A stretch of 64,000 nt of DNA from Haladaptatus salinisoli (GTDB taxonomy: Archaea; Halobacteriota; Halobacteria; Halobacteriales; Haladaptataceae). Under the pieces are notes generated by a model, which did not search any database, was not told where the DNA came from, and was given only the letters and a program-made list of their open reading frames with translations. Both the position numbers and the translations under genes were made by a program. Positions 15,673 through 24,518 of the stretch are shown in pieces. The stretch covers positions 1,116,001-1,180,000 of the forward strand of contig NZ_CP085327.1 of the NCBI RefSeq assembly GCF_020614375.1. The letters are read 5' to 3'. The stretch's first letter is position 1. Each line of letters starts with the position of its first letter.

Positions 15673-17757
15673 TCAACCGTCGATATCCCACGCGGACAAC
15701 TCGTCGCTCCAGTACAACCCGTCTTCCACTTCGACGGGCATCGTCTCGGATTCGAGACTCGAATCGAACGCTTGGGCGGAGAGTCGGACGGTGGTCAGCG
15801 GTGCCGAAGAGAGGTATCTGGTGTTCGACGAGTCGGCGTGAAACACGTTCATCGTCCCCATCCCGTACAGGTCGTTCGGATAGGCGTTCACTTCGACGTC
15901 GAACCGACCGTCGTCCAGCGGTTCGACGCGAAGGTGGAGCGGCACTCCGCTCTCGCTCTGTACGAGCGTCACGCCGCCGTCCCCGAGAACGATGTACTGG
16001 TAGCCGTGCACCGCGTGCCGCTGTGCGATAGCCAGTCCCGCTCGGAGGGAAAAGCCGCAGTTCAGGAGGCGGGCCAGAATCTGGCCGAGTTCGGTCGCCA
16101 TCGGGTTGCCGACCGGCGAGAGCGTGGCGACGCCGCCGTGGCTCCCTTTTTTGACGAGTTCGTGACCCTGTTCGTACGACGCGCAGGCGTTCAGGAGGAA
16201 CGCCTTCACGCGAACGTCGTCGAGCGACCGCGCGTCGAGCGAGCCGTCGGCGCACAGGAACCCGTCCCCGTCGACGTGACCGATGTAGTGGAGGAAGTCG
16301 GCCGTCTCGCCGAGCAGTTCCGCGAACTCGTCGCGCGTGAGGTCGTAGTGGGCGGTGACTTCGAACCGGAGCAGGTCGCGAACGCCGTAGAGGTCCCGCA
16401 CCACGTCCTCGTCTTGCATCCTTTCGTCGTTGCAGACGACGTGGATGTCGATGGTGTCGGACGAGGGCTGGCGGTCGACGCGCCGTCGAAGCGCGCGCAC
16501 GTCGAGTTTGTTGACCTCCAGCGGGTAGCCCATTCCGGCCCACGCCTGCTCGATGACGTTCGGAATCGAATCGACTTGAAACACGTCGCGGTCGTCCACG
16601 GCGTCCCAGCCATCCGATCCGCGCGCCAACGCGCCCGACGGCGGCGCGCGGAAGAACTCGGTCTGGGCGTCCGACATCGGCGACACCGATTGCGGGTTCG
16701 GACGCTCCGGGATTCGAACGAGCGCGAGGTCTCTGGCGAGGTACGGCGCGTACTCGACGTTTTCGACCGTCGGCGTAACGTCGACGCCGAGTCGCCAGTT
16801 CGGCACGTACGGTTCGAGCGTCTCGAACGGTACCGAGAGGTAGCGTTCGAGGCGTTCCGGCATCGGCGCGTCGTACAGGTCGGCGAAATCGAGATCGACC
16901 AGCGGTTCGACCCGTTGGCGCTCGTGGAGGTCGACCCGATAGTAGCCCTCGGTTCGAACGAGACAGTCGAGGAAGAACGTCTGCCGGAACGCGCGGTTGA
17001 CCGTCGCCTCGTAGCCGCCGGGGCCGTCGAGCGAGCGTTCGAAGCCGTCGGCGACGAGGCGGGGATCGGTGCCGGGGACGAGTTTCGCTCCGAGATAGTA
17101 CGCGAGCGACGCCGCCGGATAGACGTGTTCGCGGTCGGGCGGCACGACGAGTTCGACGCCCGTCTCCGGACGCTCGATGCGGGCGGGAGCGGAGAACGAC
17201 TCTCCCAGTTTCACGAGCGGGGGGTGGCCGCGCAGCGTTGGAAACGACCGCTCGGGGCTGGTGGTCTTCAGCGCCGACCCGAACAGCGATATCGCGCGCA
17301 TCGCGTCCTCGACGTCGTCGGTGACGGTTATCGTTCCCGCCGGGCGTTCGTGGTAGGAGCGCGCCCCGACGCGAACCGTCGTCTCCTCGCCGAAACGGAA
17401 CACGATGTCGGCGTCCGTGTGTTCGACCCGAGAGGCGCTCTCGACGGCGAGGTACAGTTTCATCGGGGCGGTACTCAGTTCGACGAGGTACGAATCGGCG
17501 TCGAGGGTTCGGTCGCGCCCGTCGGAGGTTTCGGCGACCATCGTCCCGTCCCGCCGCCGTATCGTGAGCGGAGCGAGCTTCGGTATCTCGAGCGCCGTCG
17601 TCTCGATGGCGACGGCGGCGTCGACGGGAAAGTAAAACGAGGTGGTTTCGACGGGCGTCGGGCGGACCGGTTCGGGCGTAAACAGCGCGAATCGGACGTT
17701 CTCGATGGGGTCGTAGATGTCGAGTCCGGCGCGGTCGGGATGCCGCCGAAGTTCCAT
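15673..17757 (-). CDS. CHAT-domain caspase-like protease
   Basis: A 694-residue protein whose residues about 430-600 form a CHAT (caspase/HetF-associated) peptidase domain. The catalytic His is H494 in FLHYIGHVDGDG and the Cys is C525 in FLLNACASYEQG, followed by the typical GGVATLSPVGNPMA strand. Residues 1-420 are an unrecognised haloarchaeal region (beta-rich to about 150, then mixed), probably for recognition; there are no TPRs. About 90 residues follow the protease. It lies 18 bases downstream of the DUF7504-like gene, so the two form an operon. CHAT proteases elsewhere act in defence and cell death. The target here is unknown. Confidence 0.8.
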   Translation of the reverse strand: MELRRHPDRAGLDIYDPIENVRFALFTPEPVRPTPVETTSFYFPVDAAVAIETTALEIPKLAPLTIRRRDGTMVAETSDGRDRTLDADSYLVELSTAPMKLYLAVESASRVEHTDADIVFRFGEETTVRVGARSYHERPAGTITVTDDVEDAMRAISLFGSALKTTSPERSFPTLRGHPPLVKLGESFSAPARIERPETGVELVVPPDREHVYPAASLAYYLGAKLVPGTDPRLVADGFERSLDGPGGYEATVNRAFRQTFFLDCLVRTEGYYRVDLHERQRVEPLVDLDFADLYDAPMPERLERYLSVPFETLEPYVPNWRLGVDVTPTVENVEYAPYLARDLALVRIPERPNPQSVSPMSDAQTEFFRAPPSGALARGSDGWDAVDDRDVFQVDSIPNVIEQAWAGMGYPLEVNKLDVRALRRRVDRQPSSDTIDIHVVCNDERMQDEDVVRDLYGVRDLLRFEVTAHYDLTRDEFAELLGETADFLHYIGHVDGDGFLCADGSLDARSLDDVRVKAFLLNACASYEQGHELVKKGSHGGVATLSPVGNPMATELGQILARLLNCGFSLRAGLAIAQRHAVHGYQYIVLGDGGVTLVQSESGVPLHLRVEPLDDGRFDVEVNAYPNDLYGMGTMNVFHADSSNTRYLSSAPLTTVRLSAQAFDSSLESETMPVEVEDGLYWSDELSAWDIDG

Positions 17758-17775
17758 AGCAGGTTACCGTTTCGA

Positions 17776-18459
17776 TTACGACAACTCCACCCAGTAAGTC
17801 GTTTCGCCGAGCGCGGGAACGTGCCACCGCTGTTCGGCCCGTCCGGGTCGCTTCCGGAGTTCGATTCGCGCGTCGAACAGCGGCGAGAGATCGTCCACGA
17901 GCGAGTCGTCGTCCGGCAGGCGAAGGTGGTAGTGGGCCATGCCGGAACTCCCCCGGACGACGGCGGTGAGACCGCGGAGGAACTGTTCGAGCGTGACGAG
18001 GTCGTCGCCGCCGGAGAGCGCCTCCACGGAGTCGACGCCGAGACGGAGTTCGGCGGGGTCGAATCCCCCGACTTCGACGTCGTAGCGTCCGATAGCGGAG
18101 ATAACCTCGGTTCGGAGCGTCTCTCGGTCGAACTCCGACGCGGCGGTAATTCCGGAGGCCGCCGTGGCTCGCCGGTCGACTCGCCGGTCGATGACGCGGG
18201 CGTTCGGGTCGTCCGACGGGACCGGGAGATGCGCGTCGGCGTCGAGCGCGGTCGGGTCGGTGAGCGCGAGAACGCGCGTTCGTCGCCCTTCGCCGAACAG
18301 CGTTCGACTGAACTCGGCGCTCGTCTCCCTGGGCACGTCGCCGGTGACGAGCAGATTGCTCCCCCGGGATTTCAGCCCGGCGAGCCACTCGGTGAACGTC
18401 ACGTCCGAATCGTTCGAACCCTCGCCCGACCCGGTCCGAAATTCGAGGCGAGAAGCCAT
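17776..18459 (-). CDS. Degenerate RecA/KaiC-fold protein (DUF7504-like)
   Basis: A 227-residue protein with the layout of a RecA/KaiC-type domain that has lost nucleotide-binding residues. GSNLLVTGDVP sits where Walker A belongs but lacks GK(S/T). RTRVLALTDP follows as a core strand, and LRLGVDSVEALSGGDDLVTL resembles the KaiC 'S-x-D-S' region. The C-terminus is beta-rich (AEQRWHVPALGETTYWVEL). It matches what I recall as DUF7504. First gene of the operon with the CHAT protease; likely a sensor or scaffold rather than an ATPase. Confidence 0.7.
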   Translation of the reverse strand: MASRLEFRTGSGEGSNDSDVTFTEWLAGLKSRGSNLLVTGDVPRETSAEFSRTLFGEGRRTRVLALTDPTALDADAHLPVPSDDPNARVIDRRVDRRATAASGITAASEFDRETLRTEVISAIGRYDVEVGGFDPAELRLGVDSVEALSGGDDLVTLEQFLRGLTAVVRGSSGMAHYHLRLPDDDSLVDDLSPLFDARIELRKRPGRAEQRWHVPALGETTYWVELS

Positions 18460-18526
18460 TGATAAGGGGAACGTTTCGGCGTAAAATAAGAGTTAGGGGT
18501 CCGCTCGTCGTCCTGTCAGCGGCGAA

Positions 18527-19708
18527 CTACCACGTGATTACGTTCGATTCGAGGTCGCGGGGATAGTAGGTCAGCGTCTCCGTCCCCTCTTCAGTGACGG
18601 CGACGGTGTCCGAGTGGCGATACCCGTACGTGTCCGTGTAGAGTCCGGGTTCGATGGTGTAAACGTGGCCGGGCTCCATCTCGGCGTCGCCGTCGTCGAC
18701 GTGTTCTCCCCAGCCGCGGTCGATGTAGGGCGGTTCGTGCCCGCCCATTCCGATGTTGTGGCCGACGTGGTGCTGCGCGAGGTCGGTGACGCCCTGCTCT
18801 TCGAAGTAGTCCCACACCTGTCGGTCGACGTACGACAGGGGAACGCCCGGCCCCAGCGCGTCGATGGCGATGGTCTGAGCTTCGAGCATCAACTCGAAGT
18901 AGTGTTCTTGCTCGTCCGTCGGGTCGCCGACGAACATCGTCCGCTCAAGTTCGGAGTGGTACCCGTCGACGTTGGCGGACGCTCCCGTAATGAGCACGTC
19001 GCCCTCCTCTATTCGGCGGTTCGCGGTGTGTCCGTGGGGGAGCGCGGTCTGCGGGCCGGTGATGTAACCCGCGCGCACGGGACCGTCCCCGCGCGTGCGA
19101 GTGGCGTACCGCTCGCCGAGCGCGTCGAGCATGGCGCGGGAGGCGTCCATCGACGCTCGCTGGCTGACCGTGGCCGGGTGCGCACCGGGTTCCGTGTAGT
19201 CCGCGAGGTACCGGTGGGCGATGTTCCCCCACCTCGCGGATTCGCGGATGAGCGCGACTTCGGCGTCCGACTTCGCCCAGCGCATCCGACCCACCCAGTC
19301 CTGCGATTGAACCTCCACGAACTCCGAGAGGGGCGGACCGTCGTAGCCCATCGTCCCCGGCGCGCCGTCGGCGTCCGCCGCGACCGTCCGCGCGTCGAGA
19401 CCGGAGAGCATCTCGGCGGCGACTTCGAGCGGCTTGCCGCCCGGGTAGTCGAAGTAGTGGTGCACCGCGTCGATGCGCGGGTTGGATTGGACGCGCTCGA
19501 CTTCGAGTCGAGGCACCGTTATCTCGATTCGGTCGTCGGTCACGGCGAGAACGACCGGCCGTTCGGTCTGGATGTGGTCGAAGCCGGTGAGGTACTCGAT
19601 GCTCGTCGCGCCGAACCAGACGCCCGCGTCGACACCCGCGTCGGCGATCTTCTCGCGCACGTCGGCGAGGCGGCCTTCGAACTCAGAATCAGGAACGCGT
19701 GTCGGCAT
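18527..19708 (-). CDS. M24-family Xaa-Pro peptidase
   Basis: Metallopeptidase of the creatinase/aminopeptidase-P type (393 residues), splitting off residues next to proline or acting on related amides. The N-terminal creatinase domain (1-165) is followed by the pita-bread catalytic domain with GHNIGMGGHEPPYIDRGW and MEPGHVYTIEPGLYTD. Ligand positions are partly non-standard: the usual first Asp lies in ITGASANVDGYHSELERT, where only one clear Asp is seen. The ATG at 19708 is chosen because longer forms add unrelated sequence. Monocistronic. Confidence 0.88.
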   Translation of the reverse strand: MPTRVPDSEFEGRLADVREKIADAGVDAGVWFGATSIEYLTGFDHIQTERPVVLAVTDDRIEITVPRLEVERVQSNPRIDAVHHYFDYPGGKPLEVAAEMLSGLDARTVAADADGAPGTMGYDGPPLSEFVEVQSQDWVGRMRWAKSDAEVALIRESARWGNIAHRYLADYTEPGAHPATVSQRASMDASRAMLDALGERYATRTRGDGPVRAGYITGPQTALPHGHTANRRIEEGDVLITGASANVDGYHSELERTMFVGDPTDEQEHYFELMLEAQTIAIDALGPGVPLSYVDRQVWDYFEEQGVTDLAQHHVGHNIGMGGHEPPYIDRGWGEHVDDGDAEMEPGHVYTIEPGLYTDTYGYRHSDTVAVTEEGTETLTYYPRDLESNVITW

Positions 19709-19933
19709 ACCCCGAAGTTGACCCGACGTATCAAAAGTATTGACCTGCCAGCAAGACGGCCTCGGCGACGGACTCGACCGGGGAATCTCCGCGGCGAGCG
19801 TCGCCGGTTTCGGCACCCGAGGGTCGGTCGCGAACGCGAGGGCGGACGGCGGGGGAGAATCGACGCGGTACGACGCGACTACGACAGTTTCACACCTCAT
19901 TCTTTACTTCGTGGGCGTCGCGGTTCGTACTGG

Positions 19934-21796
19934 ATGGTGACAGCCGCCCTCCTTCCCGTCCAGACCGGCCCGCCGATTCCGGAGCTGACGCTCGAGATGG
20001 TCGTCGTGTTCGCCATCGCAGTGGCGGCGTTCGTCATGTTCGCCGCGGAGATCCTCCCGCCGGACATCACCGCCATCGTCGTGATGGTCGTCCTCATCGT
20101 CCTCGGGCCGGTCACCGGCATCTCGCCCGAGGAGGGTATCTCGGGGTTCTCGAACGACGCGACGATCACGGTGTTGGCGATGCTCGTCTTGAGTTCGGGC
20201 ATCAGTCGAACCGGGGCGGTGCAGGAGCTCGGGGAGCGGATGGCGTCGTTCGCGGGCACCGACGAGCGCAAACAACTCGGTGCGACGCTCGCGTTCGCGG
20301 GCATCCCGTCCGGCGTCCTCAACAACACGCCCATCGTCGCCATGCTCATACCCGTCGTCTCCGACGTCGCAAATCGGGGACGAACCTCGCCGTCCAAACT
20401 GCTCATCCCGCTGTCCTACGCCTCGATGGTCGGCGGGATGCTCACGCTCATCGGGACCTCGACCAACCTCATCGCGAGCAGCGTCACAGCGCGACTCGCC
20501 GAGGAGTACCCCTCGCTCCACCGATTTTCGATGTTCGAGTTCACGCAACTCGGCGTCATCGTCTTCGTCGTCGGCACGGCGTACCTCATGACTATCGGAC
20601 GCCGACTCATTCCGGAGCGAATCAGCCCCGAGGAGGACATCCTCGAGGATTACGAGATGTCGCCGTACCTGACCGAGGTCGTCGTGGACTCGGATTCGGC
20701 GTTCGTCGGTCGAACGGTCGACGAGACGCTGGCGGAGATCGATCTCGACGTGGACATCGTCCAGTTGGTGAGGGAGGAAGGAACGTTCATGGAACCGCTC
20801 GCGGGGAAGATCATTCACCCGGGGGACGTGCTCGTCGTTCGCGCCGACTTCAGCACGCTCCGCGAACTGATAATAACCGAGGGGTTGTCTCTGGTCGCCT
20901 TCTCGCAGGTGACCGAGGAGGAACTGGCCGCCGACCGAGCGGAACAGGACCTCGTCGAACTCGTCGTCCCGTCGTGGTCGTCGCTCGTCACGGAGACGCT
21001 GGAGAGTTCGACCTTCCGCGAACGCTACGACGCGAACGTCCTCGCGATTCGGCGCGGTGCGGAGCTACTCCGCGAGCGAATGCAGCAGACGCAGATTCGC
21101 CGCGGTGACACGCTGTTGGTGCAGGCGAAGAAGGACAGCATCAACCGGCTGGCGACGAACCGCGATTTCATCGTCGCGCAGGTGCCGAGCGAACCCGACT
21201 ACCGGCGGTCGAAGATACCCGTCGCCGTCGCCATCATTCTCGGCGTCGTCGGACTGGCCGCGCTGGGTCTCTTCGACATCCTCACCACCGCGCTGGCGGG
21301 CGTCGTCGCCATGATACTGACGGGAATCGTGAAGCCGAACGAACTGTACGACTCGGTCGAGTGGGACGTCATCTTCCTGCTCGCGGGACTCATCCCGCTC
21401 GGCATCGCGTTCGAGCGAACGGGCGCGGCGGACCTCGTCGGCGCGCTCGTCGCGACGAGCGCGGAGTACCTCCCCGTAATCGGCGTGCTCTGGTTGTTTT
21501 ACATCATCACGACGCTCGTGACCGCGGTCGTCAGCAACAGCGCGAGCGTCATCCTCATGCTTCCCGTCGCGGTCGAGACGGCGAGCCGCGTCGGCGGCAA
21601 TCCGTTTGCGTTCGTCCTCGCGGTGACGTTCGCCTCCAGCGCCGACTTCATGACGCCCATCGGTTACCAGACGAACCTCCTCGTTTACGGGCCGGGCGGG
21701 TACAAGTTCACCGACTACTTCCGCGTCGGCGCGCCGCTACAACTGCTCCTGTCGGTGGCGACGGTGCTCGGAATCGCCCTCTTCTGGGGAGTGTGA
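19934..21796 (+). CDS. SLC13/DASS-type anion transporter with two RCK_C (TrkA-C) domains
   Basis: A 620-residue membrane transporter. An N-terminal permease half has several spans, including the GVLNNTPIVAMLIPV loop and GTSTNLIASS, typical of the SLC13/ArsB superfamily. Two regulatory TrkA-C domains follow at about 240-325 and 330-415 (DVDIVQLVREEGTFMEPLAG; YDANVLAIRRGAELL). A second permease half contains NSASVILMLPVAVE. Such proteins move sulfate or dicarboxylates with Na+; the substrate is not decidable. ATG at 19934; longer versions run antisense over the peptidase gene. Confidence 0.9.
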   Translation: MVTAALLPVQTGPPIPELTLEMVVVFAIAVAAFVMFAAEILPPDITAIVVMVVLIVLGPVTGISPEEGISGFSNDATITVLAMLVLSSGISRTGAVQELGERMASFAGTDERKQLGATLAFAGIPSGVLNNTPIVAMLIPVVSDVANRGRTSPSKLLIPLSYASMVGGMLTLIGTSTNLIASSVTARLAEEYPSLHRFSMFEFTQLGVIVFVVGTAYLMTIGRRLIPERISPEEDILEDYEMSPYLTEVVVDSDSAFVGRTVDETLAEIDLDVDIVQLVREEGTFMEPLAGKIIHPGDVLVVRADFSTLRELIITEGLSLVAFSQVTEEELAADRAEQDLVELVVPSWSSLVTETLESSTFRERYDANVLAIRRGAELLRERMQQTQIRRGDTLLVQAKKDSINRLATNRDFIVAQVPSEPDYRRSKIPVAVAIILGVVGLAALGLFDILTTALAGVVAMILTGIVKPNELYDSVEWDVIFLLAGLIPLGIAFERTGAADLVGALVATSAEYLPVIGVLWLFYIITTLVTAVVSNSASVILMLPVAVETASRVGGNPFAFVLAVTFASSADFMTPIGYQTNLLVYGPGGYKFTDYFRVGAPLQLLLSVATVLGIALFWGV

Positions 21797-22167
21797 GGGC
21801 CGTATTACATCGTCTCCCATCCGATATTTTACGTTTTAGACGCTCGAGCACGGTCGGGGTAGAGGGCGTTATACGGGCGTTTACGCGGCTTCGTCGATGT
21901 CGAAGGTCGCGCGAGGGGAGTTACTATCAGCATCCGTTCAAAAACGGCGGCGGAGCCGGTGCTCTCACGACCTCGTTCGGATCGGGGTCGGTCGGGGGCG
22001 CCGACGGCCGCCGAAATCGACCATCGGCGGAATCCTCGGCGCGTTCGTCGGCCGGTTCGGCGTCACCCTCGGCGTAATACGGACGACCGGTCACCTTCCG
22101 CGACCGCGGCACCGTGGACGAAATCGCGTCGGAGAGACGCTTCTGCTCGGGTCGTTCGCGGAAAAAG
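21797..22167. other. Intergenic region between transporter and tRNA-Tyr
   Basis: No supported gene. A GTG-started 61-residue frame on the minus strand (21927-22112) has acceptable codon use and an acidic middle, but no recognisable family. I leave it unannotated. AT-rich ttttacgtttta at 21828-21839 may end the transporter transcript. Confidence 0.4.
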
Positions 22168-22241
22168 TCCGCCCTCCCCGATTTGAACGGGGGACAAGTC
22201 GATCTACAGTCGACTGCTCTACCAGTCTGAGCTAAGGGCGG
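22168..22241 (-). tRNA. tRNA-Tyr (anticodon GUA)
   Basis: All arms fold: acceptor CCGCCCT/AGGGCGG, D-stem GCTC/GAGC, anticodon stem GTCGA/TCGAC with loop CTGTAGA giving anticodon GTA, and T-stem CCCCG/CGGGG with loop TTCAAAT. The discriminator base is A. The C1-G72 first pair is the archaeal/eukaryotic tRNA-Tyr identity element. There is no intron, and CCA is not encoded. Mature length 74. Confidence 0.97.
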
Positions 22242-22366
22242 GCACTCACACCTATCCCGCTGTCGGACTTAAGAATTATTATTCGGGGGCGCGCAGAAGG
22301 AGGACAGAAAGGTTCAAGTATGGTAGGATGTGTGTATCGGAACACGTACATAACCGGGTGGCCAAT

Positions 22367-22903
22367 ATGAGCAAGATAACGTTTCGGGCGGACGACGACC
22401 TCGTCGAGCGGATAGAATCGCTCGACGCCTCGAAGAGCGAGGTGATGCGGGAGGCGCTCCGCGAGTATCTGGACGGCCACGGCGACTCCACAGGCCGCGC
22501 CGAGGGAAGTCTCGACGCGGCCCTCGACGAGCGCGTGGACGCGCTCATCGACCGACGACTCGGCGGCGCGCGCGGAGGCGACCGCGCGCAGGACATCAAC
22601 GTCAACGTCACCGTCGAAGGAGCGGGCGAAGTTCGAGGGCGCGAGTCGGAGTCGAAAGGAACCGCGACGCCGAACGAAGCGGAATCCGCGCGTCGGACGA
22701 CCGCCGACACCCATCAGGGATCGAACACGTGCGGGCAGTGCGGCGAGACGCTGGACACCGGACACGTCTACTGTCCGAACTGTGGGGAGAAGGCGACCCA
22801 CCGCGTCTTCTGCGACTGCGGCGACGAGATTCGATCGGACTGGGCGTTCTGCCCGGGCTGCGGACGTAGGACGCCTTCGGCGGACGTTTTGGACTCGTCG
22901 TAA
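22367..22903 (+). CDS. cdrL: CdrL, ribbon-helix-helix / zinc-ribbon cell-division regulator
   Basis: A 178-residue protein with an N-terminal CopG-type ribbon-helix-helix (MSKITFRADDDLVERIESLD, then ASKSEVMREALREYL). An acidic linker is followed by two C-terminal zinc ribbons: C122/C125/C136/C139 and C149/C151/C162/C165. It lies directly upstream of cdrS-ftsZ2, the arrangement known for CdrL, which controls that operon in haloarchaea. Its stop codon lies inside a 20-base palindrome, so its own 3' end overlaps the regulatory region of the next operon. Confidence 0.85.
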   Translation: MSKITFRADDDLVERIESLDASKSEVMREALREYLDGHGDSTGRAEGSLDAALDERVDALIDRRLGGARGGDRAQDINVNVTVEGAGEVRGRESESKGTATPNEAESARRTTADTHQGSNTCGQCGETLDTGHVYCPNCGEKATHRVFCDCGDEIRSDWAFCPGCGRRTPSADVLDSS

Positions 22904-22918
22904 AACGATTGTTTTACG
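22899..22918. promoter_or_regulatory. Palindromic operator 1 upstream of cdrS
   Basis: CGTAAAACGATTGTTTTACG: 8-base arms around a GATT centre, covering the cdrL stop codon and lying just upstream of the TATA box at 22931. RHH dimers typically bind such paired half-sites; CdrS and CdrL are the obvious candidates. Confidence 0.65.
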
Positions 22919-22930
22919 CCCGCCGTAAGT

Positions 22931-22938
22931 TATATATA
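22931..22938 (+). promoter_or_regulatory. TATA box of the cdrS-ftsZ2 promoter
   Basis: TATATATA between the two palindromes. Start of transcription is expected about 27 bases downstream, close to 22962, i.e. at the left edge of operator 2. Confidence 0.6.
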
Positions 22939-22961
22939 CTGTGGCTTTGTGGATACTTCTA

Positions 22962-22981
22962 CGTAAGACGATTGTCTTACG
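22962..22981. promoter_or_regulatory. Palindromic operator 2 at the predicted transcription start
   Basis: CGTAAGACGATTGTCTTACG: same GATT centre and layout as operator 1 with one symmetric change in each arm. Bound protein here would block initiation. Confidence 0.65.
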
Positions 22982-23027
22982 CCAGCAACTACCCGGTCGA
23001 AATATGGCGTCTCGGCCACCACGACGG

Positions 23028-23067
23028 CGTAAGACGGACGATATCGTTCGCCGCGTGTCGTCTTACC
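23028..23067. promoter_or_regulatory. Split third operator in the cdrS leader
   Basis: Half-site CGTAAGAC (23028-23035) and its complement GTCTTAC (23060-23066) lie 24 bases apart, with a smaller palindrome ACGATATCGT (23038-23047) between them. It lies in the transcribed leader just before cdrS (ATG 23088). Could be a looping or RNA-level site; weaker evidence than operators 1 and 2. Confidence 0.4.
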
Positions 23068-23087
23068 GATACAAGGGGAATCCACCA

Positions 23088-23267
23088 ATGGAGCGCGTGA
23101 CACTACGAATCCCAAAACAGCAAATCGAAGAAGTCGAACAGATGGTCGAAACCGGCGAGTTCCCGAACCGGAGCGAAGCGATCCGAGCCGCCGTCCGCGA
23201 TATGCTCAACGAGCACGACGGCGCGGGAACTGAGACCACGAACAAGCGCACGTGGGCGAAGGTGTGA
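23088..23267 (+). CDS. cdrS: CdrS, short ribbon-helix-helix cell-division regulator
   Basis: A 59-residue RHH (CopG/NikR-type) DNA-binding protein: [20 protein letters not shown] as beta-strand and helix 1, then [16 protein letters not shown] as helix 2, with a basic tail (NKRTWAKV). It precedes ftsZ2 by 3 bases, the conserved cdrS-ftsZ2 operon in which CdrS controls division gene expression in Halobacterium and Haloferax. The ATG at 23088 removes an upstream extension that would cover the operators. Confidence 0.92.
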   Translation: MERVTLRIPKQQIEEVEQMVETGEFPNRSEAIRAAVRDMLNEHDGAGTETTNKRTWAKV

Positions 23268-23270
23268 ACG

Positions 23271-24458
23271 ATGCAGGATATCGTTCAAGAAGCGCTGGAG
23301 AACGCAGAATCCGAGCAGCGCGAGATGGACGCCGCGACGACGGGCGACGAGTTCGGTGACCCCCGAATCGTCATCGTCGGCTGCGGCGGCGCGGGGAACA
23401 ACACCATCAATCGCCTGTACAACATCGGCGTCGATGGCGCGGACACGGTCGCCATCAACACGGACAAACAACATCTGAAGATGATCGAGGCCGACACGAA
23501 GATTCTCGTCGGGAAATCCTTGACGTCCGGTCTCGGCGCGGGCGGCGACCCGCAGATGGGAGAGCGCGCCACGGAGATGGCGCAGGGAACCGTCAAAGAA
23601 GTGCTCGGCGACGCCGACCTCGTCTTCGTGACCGCGGGCATGGGCGGCGGAACGGGCACCGGTGCGGCACCGGTCGTCTCGAAGATCGCCAAAGACCAGG
23701 GCGCTATCGTCGTGGGCATGGTCTCGACGCCGTTCAACGTCGAGCGCGCACGGACCGTGAAGGCGGAGGAGGGCCTCGAGAACCTCCGCAACGAGGCCGA
23801 CTCCATCATCGTCCTCGACAACAACCGTCTCCTCGACTACGTCCCGAATCTACCCATCGGCAAGGCGTTCTCGGTGATGGACCAGATCATCGCCGAGACG
23901 GTGAAGGGCATCTCGGAGACCATCACCCAGCCCAGTCTCATCAACCTCGACTACGCCGACATGACGTCTATCATGAACCAGGGCGGCGTTGCGGTGATGC
24001 TCGTCGGCGAGACGCAGGACAAAAACAAAACCGAGGAAGTGGTGCGCGACGCGATGAATCACCCGCTCCTCGACGTGGATTACCGCGGAGCGTCGGGCGG
24101 TCTCGTCCACATCACGGGCGGTCCCGACCTCACGCTGAAAGAGGCGGAGGGCATCGCGGCCAACATCACCGAACGCCTGGAAGCGAGCGCCAACGTCATC
24201 TGGGGGGCGCGCATTCAGGAGAACTACAAGAGCAAGGTTCGCGTCATGGCGATCATGACCGGCGTCCAGAGCGCGCAGGTGCTCGGCCCGACGACGCAGA
24301 AGCAGGCCGACCGCTCGCGCGAGAAGATGCGCGACGTGAGCGCGCAATCGTACGACGCCAGCGACAACGTCGACAGCGTCAGCGGCACCTTCGGCACGCA
24401 GAGCGACGGCGGCCGCGACGAGGTAGAGCAGAACAACGGTCTCGACGTCATCCGGTAG
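23271..24458 (+). CDS. ftsZ2: FtsZ2 cell-division tubulin homologue
   Basis: GTP-binding division-ring protein (395 residues), acting at midcell with FtsZ1. Motifs: GCGGAGNN at 37-44, the signature GGGTGTG at 125-131, and NLDYADM in the T7 loop that supplies catalytic Asp residues. The C-terminal tail is polar and ends in [12 protein letters not shown]. Immediate adjacency to cdrS identifies the FtsZ2 paralogue, which controls constriction in haloarchaea. Confidence 0.96.
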   Translation: MQDIVQEALENAESEQREMDAATTGDEFGDPRIVIVGCGGAGNNTINRLYNIGVDGADTVAINTDKQHLKMIEADTKILVGKSLTSGLGAGGDPQMGERATEMAQGTVKEVLGDADLVFVTAGMGGGTGTGAAPVVSKIAKDQGAIVVGMVSTPFNVERARTVKAEEGLENLRNEADSIIVLDNNRLLDYVPNLPIGKAFSVMDQIIAETVKGISETITQPSLINLDYADMTSIMNQGGVAVMLVGETQDKNKTEEVVRDAMNHPLLDVDYRGASGGLVHITGGPDLTLKEAEGIAANITERLEASANVIWGARIQENYKSKVRVMAIMTGVQSAQVLGPTTQKQADRSREKMRDVSAQSYDASDNVDSVSGTFGTQSDGGRDEVEQNNGLDVIR

Positions 24459-24518
24459 ACGGTCGAAACTCGCCGTCTTACACTCTCTCGTTTTCTGCGA
24501 CCGAACGACCGAACGACA

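Noticed and set aside
15605..18388. 927-codon minus-strand frame over the CHAT operon
   Set aside because: Extremely arginine-rich, overlaps two genes with proper motifs in another frame; a high-G+C shadow.
18614..19933. N-terminal extension of the SLC13-type transporter frame
   Set aside because: Runs antisense across the Xaa-Pro peptidase gene and lacks membrane or family features; the transporter starts at 19934.
21927..22112. 61-codon GTG-started minus-strand frame upstream of tRNA-Tyr
   Set aside because: Codon use is acceptable but there is no recognisable family, TATA spacing or partner; too weak to call.
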